A DNA stretch of 64,000 nucleotides from Mya arenaria. Taxonomy: Eukaryota; Mollusca; Bivalvia; Myida; Myidae. The stretch's first letter is position 1. Each line of letters starts with the position of its first letter. The position numbers and the translations under genes are program-made. The stretch lies in contig NC_069127.1 in NCBI RefSeq assembly GCF_026914265.1, forward strand, positions 24,628,637 to 24,692,636. The letters are read 5' to 3'. Below the pieces are notes generated by a model. The model saw nothing but the letters and a program-made list of their open reading frames with translations. It was not told the DNA's origin and did not search any database. Shown here one piece after another: positions 22,851 through 34,595 of the stretch.

Positions 22851-24537
22851 AACACTTACCTGTATCGCAGACTCGATCGGTGCTGCCATCTGTCACATTC
22901 ATCGCAGGTGATGGCCTGTTGCAGCGGCCTCACAACCTTATCGCACACAATACACAAATCCGAATCAGACATTACAAATATTATCAAAAGTCCAAAACCC
23001 AAAACATTAAGAAATAAAAGACACTTATTCAATCACACTCACACGTCTTTGAAAGTCTTTTTCACACCTTCAATACCAACAGTTTGCCTGGCAAAGAATG
23101 CATTGATCAAAGACAATTTTTCTTTGAAGTTTTTATTATATTTGATTTATATAATACAGTTTTAACAAAGTATGTTCTATTATTTTTTTTTTAATTTTAT
23201 ATTCAAGATAAGGGTTTAGATTTTAATGCTTTTTTGCAATCTTATCAATATATTTCATGAATGTCTATTTGTGACTTTACAGATCTCATGTACAACGTCT
23301 TTTGAAATACAATTTGAAAATTCATATGTTTTTTCTTTATATTAAATAAAAAATAAAATAAAAAAGTAAGGGGCCGAAATTTCTGTGTTGAAATTCAGTA
23401 AGGGGCCGAAACGTCTCGAGTCAATTAAATTAAGGGGACGAAATGGCAGGGTCGAAACGTCTTAGGGGGCCGATTTGGTAGTAGGCCGATTTGGTAAGGG
23501 GCCGATTTGTCTCGCCCCCCATCATAAGGTCTACATGCAACTTCCATAAGAACGCGCTACAATAAATGTCAATATGTACATTACCACGGACCTATAAATC
23601 ACATATAAAGGTTTATAGGTTCGTGACACTACTGTGTAAAATGTGTGTCTTTAATGCACAGTATGTGTGTTTAAAAATACTCAACCTTGCATCTATAATT
23701 ATGTAATTTCCGTAAAAAACCGCATGTCATGTGTAACATTTTCATTTCGGTTTTCGTAAAGCAAAGTTATAACAATTTTGAAATTTTACACTTATTAGCG
23801 TTCAAAGGTAATGTTTCTGCATGCGAAAATCCTGGGACCATTAAACCAATTCCCAGGAAAATCTAAGCACAAAACGTAAATGTACCGCCATTGAAAAGTC
23901 CTTTTTATAATATAAATGTATTGTGTAGTATACAATTAGTATTGCCGTTGACGTCATTTGCTTTTCTATCTTGATTTATTCATTTGACGTCATTTATAAT
24001 AACGTCGTTTCCAAGACAAAATGACATTCACTTTTAAAATGCGATAGCAAGTTTAATATACACCGATCAATCACACATTACTGTGTAGCTGAAACAAAAA
24101 AAATCAAAAGAGAGGACTTCGGGTACGTGAACCATGATCAATGCTAGCTTCATGCATATTTAATATAAATCCTTTTACCATCAATTATATAAACCAAATA
24201 CACTATTGACAAAAAAACTTGAGCACTAGACTACACGTGCACACGCAATCAAACTCGTGCACGTAATCAAACTCAAGTGTATTTGTTTCATTGCACTTAA
24301 ACAACTGTGTTAAATTTGTGCGGAGTTCTTTGCGAAACATACTTCACAATCAGGGTGGTTGTCGAAGGTTCAAATTAAACGATATAAAGAAATTCAAAGG
24401 GAAGTGTTTATTTAGATATAATGATGTAATTGAAAAATTGAATATGATATGGAAACTACATGTACAGGCTCTGGTCAAGAGGCTGGTGACATTTTTGCTT
24501 CAAAGTGTGTAATCAAATTTAGTTATTTATCTGGTAT
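22851..24537. other. Intergenic space with a short degenerate repeat, no gene recognised
   Basis: At 23368-23515 the phrase 'aaggggccgaa' or 'ggggccgattt' recurs five or six times at irregular spacing. The rest is AT-rich with no family-like ORF. The short ORF at 22908-23165 shows no recognisable motif. Confidence 0.5.
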
Positions 24538-25325
24538 TAAGCATAGCGTAATCAACGCTTTTCGGCAAATAGGGATCTTCCGCCCTATTTTCAATAGCGT
24601 AATCAACGCTTTTCGGCAAATAGGGATCTTCCGCCCTATTTACAATAGCGTAATCAACGCTTTTCGGCAAATAGGGATCTTCCGCCCTATTTTCAATAGC
24701 GTAATCAACGCTTTTCGGCAAATAGGGATCTTCCGCCCTATGTTCAATAGCGTAATCAACGCTTTTCGGCAAATAGGGATCTTCCGCCCTATGTTCAATA
24801 GCGTAACCAACGCTTTTCGGCAAATAGGGATCTTCCGCCCTATGTTCAATAGCGTAACCAACGTTTTTCGGCAAATAGGGACCTTCCGCCCTATGTTCAA
24901 TAGCGTAACCAACGCTTTTCGGCAAATAGGGACCTTCCGCCCTATTTTCGAAAGCGTAACCAACGCTTTTCGGCAAATAAGTATCTTCCGCCCTATTTTC
25001 GAAAGCGTAACCAACGCTTTTCGGCAAATAGGGATCTTCCGCCCTATTTTCAATAGCGTAACCAACGCTTTTCGGCAAATAGGGATCTTCCGCCCTATTT
25101 TTAATAGCGTAACCAACGCTTTTCGGCAAATAGGGATCTTCCGCCCTATTTTCAATAGCGTAACCAACGCTTTTCGGCAAATAGGGACCTTCCGCCCTAT
25201 TTTCAATAGCGTAACCAACGCTTTTCAGCAAAGGACATATCTTCCGCCGCATTTTCAATAGCGTTACTAACGCTTTTCAGCAAAAGAAGATCTTCTGTCA
25301 CATTTTCAATAGATTTACTAATGCC
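24538..25325. repeat. 51-bp tandem array, about 15 units, two hairpins per unit
   Basis: The phrase AGCGTAATCAACGCTTTT starts at 24545 and recurs every 51 bp to 25260. Each unit contains two inverted repeats: AGCGT-AATCA-ACGCT and AATAGGG-ATCTTCCG-CCCTATT. Common variants (AATCA/AACCA, GATCTT/GACCTT) fall in the loops. The last units are more diverged and a partial unit trails off near 25325. The unit is 17 codons long, so ORFs open on both strands, but no protein family is recognised. It lies between NDUFB8 and the first UCP gene. Confidence 0.92.
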
Positions 25326-25631
25326 TGGGAGTAGGATTAAATTGATTGATTTGTTATTGGTTCCAGCTTACGCTGGTCGCCAAAACAATTATCTTCGGTC
25401 ATATTTGTAAATATAGTATCTAAGAACCATAGTCCGTCCATTTGAACTCATTAATTATGGCTCTTTCGATATAGTCAATGGCTGACCCTATATATACATG
25501 AACATACGATCGTGTCACAAATCCGTGCACTGAGAATAACACGAGTTAATTCATTCTTAAGCCTGCTATTGAATTGAAATATTTTCTTATACGTTTCTAA
25601 GGCTTTTTCAGAGTAAGTACAGTAAGAGACT

Positions 25632-25896
25632 GTGGTTCGATTGTTCAGAACTTTGTTATTTTAGTTAACAATGTTGAAACTTCATCGTTGTTAACATTCA
25701 AATTGTTACTTCTCTGGACGTTTAATGGATACACTTATGATCTGCTGTATTTCTAACAAGATTTGAGGCATGTGTTTCAGCTGTACTTATTTATAATTAA
25801 ATATGTAAGCGATGTTTTATTTTATGTTTAAATGTTAACAGAGATGTCGTTCATCGCGTTGTTAACTTTAACAAATTTTTGAATAATCAGCCCATA
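25632..25896. mobile_element. MITE-like element, 'GATTGTTCAGAACTTTGTTA' family, copy 1
   Basis: The left end contains CGATTGTTCAGAACTTTGTT and then AGTTAACAATG. The right end TTAACTTTAACAAATTT...GAATAATCAGCCCAT is its inverted counterpart. The interior carries GTTAAC pairs. Related copies are at 26388-27475 and 47904-48097. Confidence 0.65.
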
Positions 25897-26050
25897 AATT
25901 CAATTTTTGTTTTGTCATAGAACCAGTGAAATGTATCATCAATTTCACAATATTTTATTTACTGCAAACATGAAGGAATTTTAAATACGGTACCTAGTAT
26001 TTTTTAATTGATCAATACACTTTTATGCTCATTTTGAACAGAGAGCACTG

Positions 26051-26250
26051 CGCCCACCGCGTGGGGAGTGACGGATCCAGGTTGGCCCTACGCCTACCGC
26101 AAGGGGAGTGACGGAAACAGGTCGGCCCTGCGCCCACCGCGTGGGGAGTGACGGATTCAGGTTGGGCCAACGCCCGCCGTGTGGGGAGTGACGGGCACAG
26201 GTTGATCCTACGCCTACCGCGTGGGAAGTAACGGATTCAGGTCGGCCCTG
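26051..26250 (+). repeat. 40-bp GC-rich minisatellite, five units
   Basis: Five head-to-tail 40-bp units begin CGCCCACCGCGTGGGGAGTG or a close variant, and a sixth is broken off at 26251. The array is far more GC-rich than its surroundings. No coding sense is apparent. Confidence 0.85.
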
Positions 26251-26638
26251 CGCTCATCCGAAGGGGTGGGTGGTGGGTGGTGGATTCTTTTTTTAATTAT
26301 GTATGTTTTTACCAACTATAAACTACCATAAAATAAAAAATAAATCTGCAAGTAACTCCTATTTATAGTATGACATGTTTATACAATGGCCCGATTATTC
26401 AGAACTTTGTTAAAGTTAACAACCTGATTAACGACATTGTTGTTAACTTTTATAGATGAACTATTTGTGTGATGAGATGTGCTCATATATTTAAATAAAA
26501 CAAGTACGCCTGAAACAGTTGTCTCACCTCTTGTTAGGAACACTGCAAATCATAAGTGTATCTGTTAAGCTTACAGAGCAATATTGATTTGAAATTTAAC
26601 AACGATGACGTTAATAACGTTATTAACTCTATAGAGGA

Positions 26639-26783
26639 TCTGACATGAGTTGTCATTTAATACCAATTTTTATTAAACGAGTTCAGGAAAACTGTTAGTT
26701 AGCGAGCCTTTGGCGAGCTTACTAACAGTTTTTCTGGACGAGTTTAATAAAAATTGGTATTAAATGACAACGAGTGTCAGATT
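26639..26783. repeat. Long fold-back palindrome, arms of about 65-70 bp
   Basis: The left arm TGACATGAGTTGTCATTTAA...ACTGTTAGTTAGC and the right arm are near-perfect reverse complements. They are separated by only a few bases around GAGCCTTTGGCGAGC. A transcript or single strand here could form a hairpin of about 65 bp. Confidence 0.8.
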
Positions 26784-27055
26784 CTTTTTATCACATGCTT
26801 TTTCCGGTATAAAATGGCAAAAAAACCTACCTGTTTCACCTGCGAGGCTGATGAGCCGAATATCACCAAGTGTTGTCATTTCCCGCGCTACATACATTGC
26901 AGGAATGTAGTACCAGGATTTATTTAAAACAGCATATATACCCGATCGTTTTAATTCCGTTTATTTAAGAATGCATTCTCAGATGATATCCAGTAAAAAT
27001 CACACTTTAAACACTTAAATTTTAACGAAATCTTTCTTTCTGTTATACCGTAAGT

Positions 27056-27110
27056 GAACATAAACATCATGACGTCATCTAGTAGATGTGACGTCATAAT
27101 GTTTGTGTTC
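27056..27110. repeat. Inverted repeat carrying a CRE-like TGACGTCA in each arm
   Basis: GAACATAAACATCATGACGT and its inverted partner ending ATAATGTTTGTGTTC flank a short centre. Each arm has the palindrome TGACGTCA, the consensus CREB/ATF site. It lies inside the nested elements at 26.8-27.45 kb. Whether it acts as an enhancer is unknown. Confidence 0.7.
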
Positions 27111-27371
27111 ATTTTCGGTTAAAATAAACTAAATTTTGGACGCTTTTAAATTTGCGTTTTCAAGATATCAAGACGACATACTTTGTTATCCTCTTAATAT
27201 TTACAAAGAAATTCAACTACTCTAACCAAACAAATATTTATTATAGAAATAAAATAAGAATTGAAGGTTTGGTATACAGGAATATTACCAATTAGCAGTT
27301 CCTTTTTGCCAATTAACTTTTTATATAAATGGGGAGGGATATATTTTCTGACCAATAGATGAAGAGCAATG

Positions 27372-27395
27372 TTATATTACACATGTGTAATATAA
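27372..27395. repeat. Perfect 24-bp palindrome
   Basis: TTATATTACACATG is followed by its exact reverse complement around ACATGT. It lies within the nested inverted-repeat element. Confidence 0.75.
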
Positions 27396-27792
27396 AAAAA
27401 TACGTGATGGTTATATTAAACCGGAAACAAGGTGTAGCATGTGATAAAACAAAGTTCTGAACAATCGGCCCATTATAATTCATGTTTATATTTCATGTGG
27501 TGGTTGGTAGATTCTTTTTAATGTATTTTTGAACCAACTATAAATTAATTACTGGCATTAGAGAGTATTTAGTAAATACGAATTCACTTAAGAATGAATG
27601 ATACCATAAACTATAAAAAAAAAACTGCAGGTAACTCTTTTTTACAGAATGACATACGTGTTTATGCAATATAATATATTTCTTGTCTATATTTCATGTT
27701 TAAACTCTCTGCCTTTGTCAAACTTGTTACCTCCTAACGATTTATTGGTGTAGTTTGTCAATAACAAACGTTATACTTGCTAACCTCCACAC

Positions 27793-27973
27793 TAGTTTAT
27801 ACGTAATTTCAGTTCAACCAAAAGTTGAGTCAGGCAATTAGCTGTTTACATTCATATGGGATCATTTGGATTTGATTTGCTGTTGGTTTATACGTAATTT
27901 CGGTACAACCAAAAGTAGAGTCAGGCAATTAACTGTTAATGGTCATTTGCGATCATTTGGGTGCAAGTTGCTG
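27793..27973. repeat. Imperfect tandem duplication, 90-bp unit
   Basis: The phrase TTTATACGTAATTTC...GAGTCAGGCAATTA occurs twice 90 bp apart (27793 and 27883), with scattered mismatches. It lies about 760 bp upstream of the first UCP start codon. Confidence 0.75.
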
Positions 27974-28645
27974 TTAAAAGCAGTAAATACAACGATACTT
28001 AGTGCGCAATAATCGATCGCATAATGAATTAATGAGTGAATGAATCTACGAACGAAAGGGCGGACGGGCGGCTGGACTTACATACGGACGGGTGAACGAA
28101 TATAATTTATTTCTGGTAAGAATACAAAGCTTTTTATAACTTATGAGTTCGTACAACGCAGTAACAATTACATTTATTTTAAATCCTCGGGATTCGAAAG
28201 AACACGAAGCAATTAGAATAAAAAAGAAAACGCGCATCAAGTTATTTCCTATACATGAGACTGGATGGATATTGTTGAAGTGTCATTAACATTTTCCCAC
28301 TTCAAATCATTCATTTATTATATCATTATTTTGATTAATTTTGGGTGCCGTTGCGGCGTTTTCATGGAACACCTTTATGAATATTTTCAACTTTATTTTC
28401 ATCAGATTAATTCATATGCTTTTCTTCACTTCGATTTTATATTCTTGCTTATTTTCATATATTTGGTATGTAAAATTTTTGTTTATTTTATTAGAAAAAA
28501 AAATGCATATGTTCATTAAGTTGAACATGTTCACTAAAATGCTTAATCAATACGGCCCACGCCGCGTTTTCATTAAAATGAACTAGAATAATAATGTTAT
28601 CTTATAACATTTACATTTTGGATTCAATTTTATTTTGTCACACAG

Positions 28646-28728
28646 ATGTGGTCAACATCTGACTCTGACCCTCCGATCACGCGTGCATGCCAAGGGTTAC
28701 AGTCTGAAAAGCAGCGACTAGAGCGGAA
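28646..28728 (+). promoter_or_regulatory. Probable 5' UTR exon segment of first UCP gene
   Basis: A pyrimidine-rich tract ending TTTTGTCACACAG at 28645 could be a splice acceptor just upstream of the ATG, so the first exon may be non-coding and lie further upstream. The second UCP gene shows a comparable candidate acceptor at 41624. No TATA box or start site is proposed. Confidence 0.4.
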
Positions 28729-31700
28729 ATGACGTCAAGTTCGTCCCAGCCGTACCGGGTGCACCCTCACCCCGAGAACCCCCTGGGGGTGCGGCTTGCG
28801 AGTGCGGGAATCGGGGCTTGTATTGCAGACCTTGTAACATATCCGCTGGACATGGCCAAAGTCAGGCTGCAGGTAAAGTTCTAGGCTATATTTATATTGC
28901 ATCATACATTATAACCCCCATTTGTTGAATCCAGAATTAGAATTGTCTATTCCAAGTCTTAATTATTACTATCTAAAAGGACCGGGGGACGTAATTGAAA
29001 TATATACAAGCATCATACTAGTCATAATACACGGTCAATATTTAATAACCGGAGCAACAGTACTCGGTCGATATATAAAAACATAGACACAACAAACGGT
29101 CAATATATAATAACCGGAGTTACAGTACTCGTTCGATATATAATATAAATAAAAAGCGTTGACAATATACACGGTCAATATATTAATTATTTTGGTACAG
29201 TACAAGACCACTTTATTAAAACTGTAGAACAGATATACGGTCACAATATAAAAACCGCAGCCAAAGTTCTCGGTCTCTCAGTTAAAAACGGTTGTCACAG
29301 AACAATGTCACTGTAAAAAACGAAGGGAAAAGTACGGTCACTGTATAAAAAGAGTTGTTACGATTGGTTTGCGTCGTCGAGATGATACATTAGATGTTAA
29401 ATAATCGTACCATAAGAAGCTTTTTACTATGTATGGGTATCTTTGAGATCTTTGGCACTGATATTATACAATCTACAAAAAGTATATAACATATAGCCAT
29501 TCGGTTACCAGTACAAACTGGTTTGAACAGCCGGTTTGTAAATATTGAATACCCTTTGTTTTTTTAAATACTATTACTATGGGCAGAAATATTGTATGGC
29601 AGATATATCATACTCATTAAAAATAACGATATACAGTCGAAACCTGTTATCGCGATGTTCTGGCAATGTCGAACTTTTTTCGATTTCTTTTAGTAAAGTT
29701 ATAAACTTTTTCTATTTCGGTTATACGGAATGTTCGTTATCTCTATTTATTTCCCAAGATCCCGATGACTTGTCTTCGAGACTTCGACATACCGAGTTTC
29801 GATTGAATATGAAGATATATAGGAAAATAAAGTTGGTCACTTTATTTTATAGTCCGTTTATGACATACCGCCCTATTATAATGAAAACCGACGGCACTGA
29901 GATACTCCTGAGGAGATAGTTGTAATGAAAGCATTTATTATTACCTCTTTACTTTTTTTAAATATGTTTCAATAAATAGTGTTTACCGTATAAACATTTT
30001 TTTTTATCAAACTAAAACTGGAATAGCAGAAATAGTGAAATAACGTTACATTTCTATTTTAATTGTAAATATTTTAGCTTATGGTGGTAACTCGATTGAC
30101 TCGGTTTCTATGTAAAAATTGTTGATTGGTAGATAGGATGTTTTCTTCTCGGTTGTTGTTTTTGGGGGTATAATTGTTTTCCTTTTTATTGATATAAATG
30201 AAAAGTATGTTATTTCCATGGCAATTTAGCTTGGGTTGACTTCCGTCAGCATAAAGTTATGGTTAGAAACAATAGAAACTGTTAGCTAAAGTTATTTAGC
30301 CAAATAAGAACGCGAGGATATCCGAATATGCAAATTAAGCACCATCGAAACGTTTTCAGATCCGGAACTCCCCCATGCCGCGCCTCCTGCCGGACAATAT
30401 GGAACTGCTTGTCAACGGAGACTGTGTGCGGAGGTCGGTGCTACTTCCGGCGCCTGAAGGAATGCTCGGAACACTGGCGGCTATCGCCCGGAAGGATGGT
30501 TTCCGGGCCGTGTACGCGGGTTTGACGGCCGGGCTGCAGAGACAGCTTTGTTTTTCAACTATCCGCATTGGCCTTTATGACGACGTAAAACGGAAGTACC
30601 AAACATTGTTTGGACAAGGTATATCTTTTGGTCGATTATAAACGTAATGATAAAAAACACTATTGAAATAGGAGAACTCAAAGCAACAGGACTATTTAGA
30701 AATTAATATGCAAACTCTAGCACTCAAACTACTTGATATATTTTTCAAAGGATTTATATGTGGTAATATATTTTATTTAAGTTTATTATCTTTCCTTATT
30801 TAGAACACCACATTTAGATCCACTTGTACAGTACAACATGGACATTGCTTCTATTGCCATATCTCAATGATAATACCAAATATACTAGCTCTGTTAAATT
30901 GTTCAGTAACTAATAAATCATTAGCACCGATATATAACAGACTTAGAAACAATGTCGTTTATAGAGTCATATTTTTTTTCTTGGACTTTTTTCGCATAGA
31001 CGATAAATAACTTTCCAAACGAAAAATAGCTGGCAACAACAACATAGCATCAAGTCAAGTGAATTTAAGTCAAGTCAATATTTGTTTTTTGTCGGATATC
31101 ATGTAACATTTAAAATATTAGCTATATATTGTATAGTTTTTTTCCGACCGATTCCATAATTCCCGTGTTAGTTAATGACTAAACTTCCCCTATATGCAGA
31201 CAAGAACGTCACTCCCCCAGTTTACATCCGTATTATGGCGGGCCTGTCGACTGGAGCGCTCTCCGTGACGGTGGCCCAGCCGACGGAAGTGGTGAAGATC
31301 CGGATGCAGGCTGCGGGCGCACGGGGTGGGGCTGCGTACACCGGTGGGGTCCTCCAAGCGTACCGTAATATCGCCCGGACGGAGGGGCTTCGAGGGCTCT
31401 GGAGAGGTGAGGAGGGAGTTCATAAGAGGGGGGGGGATGTTTTACTCCAAGATCATTGTTTAGATGAACCAGTACGTGGTATTTTGTCAACTGCAGCATG
31501 TACTGGTTACACATTCACTCTCTATGAGTTCGAACATTGCTTTACGACTATCTGCCATTTTGTTGACCATTGCAATTGCCAACTTTTGGGAAATCCTATG
31601 CCTCGAAAGCTCCTATACAGTTATATTGGAGAAAATAATAAAAAAACATGATGCGACCAATTTGGGATTACGCAGATCGATGACTGACAGCATATTACCC

Positions 31701-33229
31701 CCCACCCCCCCCCCCTTCGGTTTATATTACAAATTCGGGGGTTTTGGTGTGACAAAAACTTCGACCTGTCATAATTTCATCACGCAACTGCGTATTTGTG
31801 AACAGTCTGATTTTATGATTCTATTATATGTTGATTTTACATTTTATTTGATCAAACTACATTATACATTTGCATTTAATTATAAATAGGATACTTGCCG
31901 AACGTCACCCGAAACAGCGTGACGGGCGTATCCGAGCTCGTCACCTATGACGTCATCAAAGAAATGATAATCCAGCGTCATTGGATGACGGATAACTTCC
32001 CGTGCCACGTAGTGAGCGGATTCAGCGCTGGGTTTGTGGCCACGGTTGTAGCCTCTCCAGTCGACGTCGTGAAGACGCGCTACATGAGCGCCTCTCCCGG
32101 GGAGTTCCGTGGCGTCATCCACTGCGCCACCTCTCTCGTGCAGGAATGTGGCCATGGTGCTCTCTACAAAGGGTTGGTTTGCTTTATTTTTTATGACTTG
32201 CCATGAAATTATGTCATTATGTTTCTCGTGTAGCAAAACAACACCACCACCAACAACAACAACAACAGCAATTACAACAACAACAACACTTCTAGTGATC
32301 TGATTATAGTGACACTTATTCATTTAAATTTTAAAGTAACCTGGCAAATGATAAGTAAAGTGTTAGAGTTATGGAAGTCACTCACTCCCACCCTCTGCAA
32401 TTATTAATACATATTTCATAATAAGGTCTTTAACAAGACTATACATAAATTATGATGTTATACTTTATATAAAGAACAAGGCTACATTAAGATATAGGGC
32501 CACTGAGCAAGAGGGGGGAGGGGGCGGCTCGGGGATTTTCTGTGCATGTATTCATCACAGAATGTTATATCATATTCACGATTTTGTAAATGGAAGTCAA
32601 CTGTAGGTTATGTTTGCTTGTTTTCTTATGGAATCCGAATCCATTTCGCGCGGTGGAAAAAAAACGGACCAGTATTCGGCGTATCAAAGGTGGGGTGTGG
32701 GGTGGGTGACTAATGAGAACCGTGTAAACCTTAAGAAATGAATACCACGTACCCAAAACTGCGGGTTTCCAACCATTTTTTTTCTATGAACTGTGTAACT
32801 TGCATCGAAAATGCTATGAAGTCAAGTGCTTGGGCGGGTCCAGAATTTGACGTGAGATGGGCGTAACTTGCGGGCGTAACCTTTTATCTTGCACCCTCTT
32901 TTGGAACCGAAACGTATTTGGTGTAAAGCGTTAACGGGGATTTGGGGGTATGCCGTCAAGAAATTTAAAAAAAATTCTAGGCCGGAATGGTGCATTTTGG
33001 GCATATTTTATTTATTTTTTTCCACCTATATATATTGAAGTAAAAAGTAAACTTCAATCCCCTAGTGACGTATATGCACTTTATATTTGCTTTCCCATAT
33101 TTCAGATTCGTTCCATCATTTATAAGATTTGGGACCTGGAACATTCTGACCTTCGTGTTCTATGAGCAACTGCAGAGAGGATTCACTTCTGGAATTCTCC
33201 TTGTACAGAACAATCATCACTCAGCCTAG
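28729..33229 (+). CDS. Mitochondrial uncoupling protein (UCP1-3 type SLC25 carrier), paralogue A
   Basis: Exons 28729-28872, 30360-30618, 31200-31406, 31890-32172 and 33106-33229 (stop TAG) splice in frame to 338 residues. The three mitochondrial-carrier repeats show the signatures PLDMAK, PTEVVK and PVDVVK. Contact-point residues of the family are kept in [35 protein letters not shown] and [18 protein letters not shown] and [11 protein letters not shown] place it in the UCP1/2/3 clade and not with UCP4 or UCP5. Such carriers sit in the inner mitochondrial membrane and conduct protons or exchange small anions; the substrate cannot be told here. The loop after the first helix ([20 protein letters not shown]) differs from vertebrate UCPs. 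Third codon positions look more GC-rich than in paralogue B. Intron phases are 0, 1, 1, 2, the same as in B. Confidence 0.93.
29028..29365. repeat. Degenerate tandem repeat in UCP-A intron 1
   Basis: Phrases of the form ACGGTCAATATATAATAACC and GTACTCGGTCGATATATA recur irregularly about seven times. The unit length is not constant and the array is old. Confidence 0.5.
29631..29808. mobile_element. MITE-like element, ATACAGTCGAAACC family, copy 2
   Basis: The left terminus ATACAGTCGAAACCTG is shared with the copy at 2863. The right end near GAGTTTCGATTGAAT is its diverged inverted repeat. It lies in the first intron of UCP-A. Confidence 0.6.
32235..32289 (+). repeat. CAA/CCA microsatellite in UCP-A intron 4
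   Basis: A run of CAA and ACC triplets with a few interruptions. Confidence 0.8.
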
Positions 33230-33293
33230 TCTTTCCGATTTGATACCGTACTGATAAAGTTGAGAAGTTTGGACACTTTATGAAGCGTTCATC

Positions 33294-33299
33294 AATAAA
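33294..33299 (+). promoter_or_regulatory. Putative polyadenylation signal of UCP-A
   Basis: AATAAA lies 65 nt after the stop codon, before the start of the neighbouring inverted-repeat element. Confidence 0.55.
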
Positions 33300-33326
33300 T
33301 TCCTTTGAACTGAACCAAAACCAGTA

Positions 33327-33684
33327 AATCGGAACTCCTCGGTCATTTTCCATCGAAAACGCCATTGGATGTATATGGACGGTTTACAATGTCAGAAATT
33401 TATACAGTTTAACTTCGCTGCAAGTAAATCAGTAGTAATTTCAATTTAGCAGTTAAACTTCATGACTTAATTTACTCTAGGGAATCTTAACTATTTATGC
33501 AATTATACACTGCACTGAAAATCAATTTGAACTTAGTAATACAAAATACACGTTAAAACACTACTATTTAGATTTAATCAATACTATTAAATTAATTATT
33601 TATTTTTTTACAAACTACTTCAACTGATGTCCCGGCTTACATCCAATGTTGTTTTCAATGGAAAACGGCCGAAGAGTTCCGATT
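33327..33684. mobile_element. Long-TIR MITE, copy 1
   Basis: The left end AATCGGAACTCCTCGGTCAT and the right end CGGCCGAAGAGTTCCGATT are inverted repeats of about 43 bp, continuing to ACATCCAATG near the inner edge. The interior matches the copy at 34056-34392 along its length. CAAAACCA lies close outside both ends, a possible worn target duplication. Confidence 0.8.
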
Positions 33685-34055
33685 GCAAAACCACTGTGTT
33701 TGTACCACGATTTGGTAAAACATGTCTTATGGCAACGTTATAGACATACATGATGTATGTCTGACTCAGGACAATGGTCGTTGTACTAATCCTTGGACGT
33801 CGCACAGTTTTCATGATACTTCCATTAACTACCATCCGTGCTTTCTATACATGCAATCTCTATATATTATGATTATTGTACATTCTCTAGCATTAAATAT
33901 AACATTATAATTTCATTGGTGATGAGCTATTTGTTCGTCTGTTTTTGAAAATAGAATGAGGTATTATCAAAGTCTTGGTGTCGTCATCGTTGGAGTTTTC
34001 AGTGATGTTGTAAACAGAAGCTTTAATCTTGGCCATAACTCGAAACCCTTCCAAA

Positions 34056-34392
34056 CATTCGGAACTCCTCGGGCATTTTTATCGAAAACAACCTCGGTTG
34101 TATTTGGACGGTTTACATACTCAAAAAGCGGTACGTTTAAGTCCGCTGCAAATAGATCGCGTAGTTATCCTATTTAGCAGTTAAAATTTATGACTTAACT
34201 CTTGGGAATCTTAATTATGTTTGCAATAAAACACTTCACTGGCAATCAATTTAAACTGAGATCAATATATACAACTCTTAAACACTACATTTAATTAATG
34301 ATATTATTCAAAAATTTACGAACTACTTCAACTGTTGTACCGGCATACACCCGACGTTGTTTTTGAAAAAAATGGCCGAGGAGCTCCGAATG
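34056..34392. mobile_element. Long-TIR MITE, copy 2, with 9-bp target duplication
   Basis: The element starts CATTCGGAACTCCTCGG and ends GAGGAGCTCCGAATG. It is flanked by CCTTCCAAA on both sides (34047-34055 and 34393-34401). A 9-bp duplication with long inverted repeats fits a Mutator-like (MULE) non-autonomous element. The 337-bp copy has no ORF of note. Confidence 0.85.
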
Positions 34393-34432
34393 CCTTCCAA
34401 AATGCAATGGAACCTTCTTAGCCAATGTGCAC

Positions 34433-34595
34433 ATACAGTCGAAACCCGAAGTTCGATAACCTAGGGACCGGAAAAAAAACGTCGAGCCAAGCATATATCA
34501 AGCCAAAAGGTAAAAAAAATCGGTCCTTTACATCAAGTTTGAGCCAACAAGGAAATCGAGCCAAGCGAATTCGAGCCGACGGGGTTCGACCATTT
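34433..34595. mobile_element. MITE-like element, ATACAGTCGAAACC family, copy 3
   Basis: The left end ATACAGTCGAAACCCG is shared with copies at 2863 and 29631. The right end is near GACGGGGTTCGACCATT. Internal phrases CGAGCCAA recur. The overlapping ORFs on both strands are incidental. Confidence 0.6.

Larger units (their letters stand above)
26388..27475. mobile_element. MITE-like element, 'TTCAGAACTTTGTTA' family, copy 2, interrupted by other elements
   Basis: The left end GGCCCGATTATTCAGAACTT and the right end AAGTTCTGAACAATCGGCCC are inverted repeats 1.1 kb apart. Other family members are only about 200-265 bp, so the interior (about 26632-27448) is foreign: a large fold-back at 26639-26783, followed by a second inverted-repeat element whose ends are TTTTATCACATGC (26788) and GCATGTGATAAAA (27448). 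Confidence 0.65.

Noticed and set aside
24449-25261. 270-codon plus ORF and 243/192-codon minus ORFs with a 17-residue repeat
   Set aside because: They arise from the 51-bp tandem unit, open in several frames; no start context, family or splice context supports a protein.
27794-28000. UCP promoter element in the 90-bp duplication
   Set aside because: No TATA, initiator or known site could be tied to it; only the duplication is supported.
31233-31514. Minus-strand ORFs over UCP-A exon 3 and similar ORFs over other exons
   Set aside because: Shadows of the spliced plus-strand gene.
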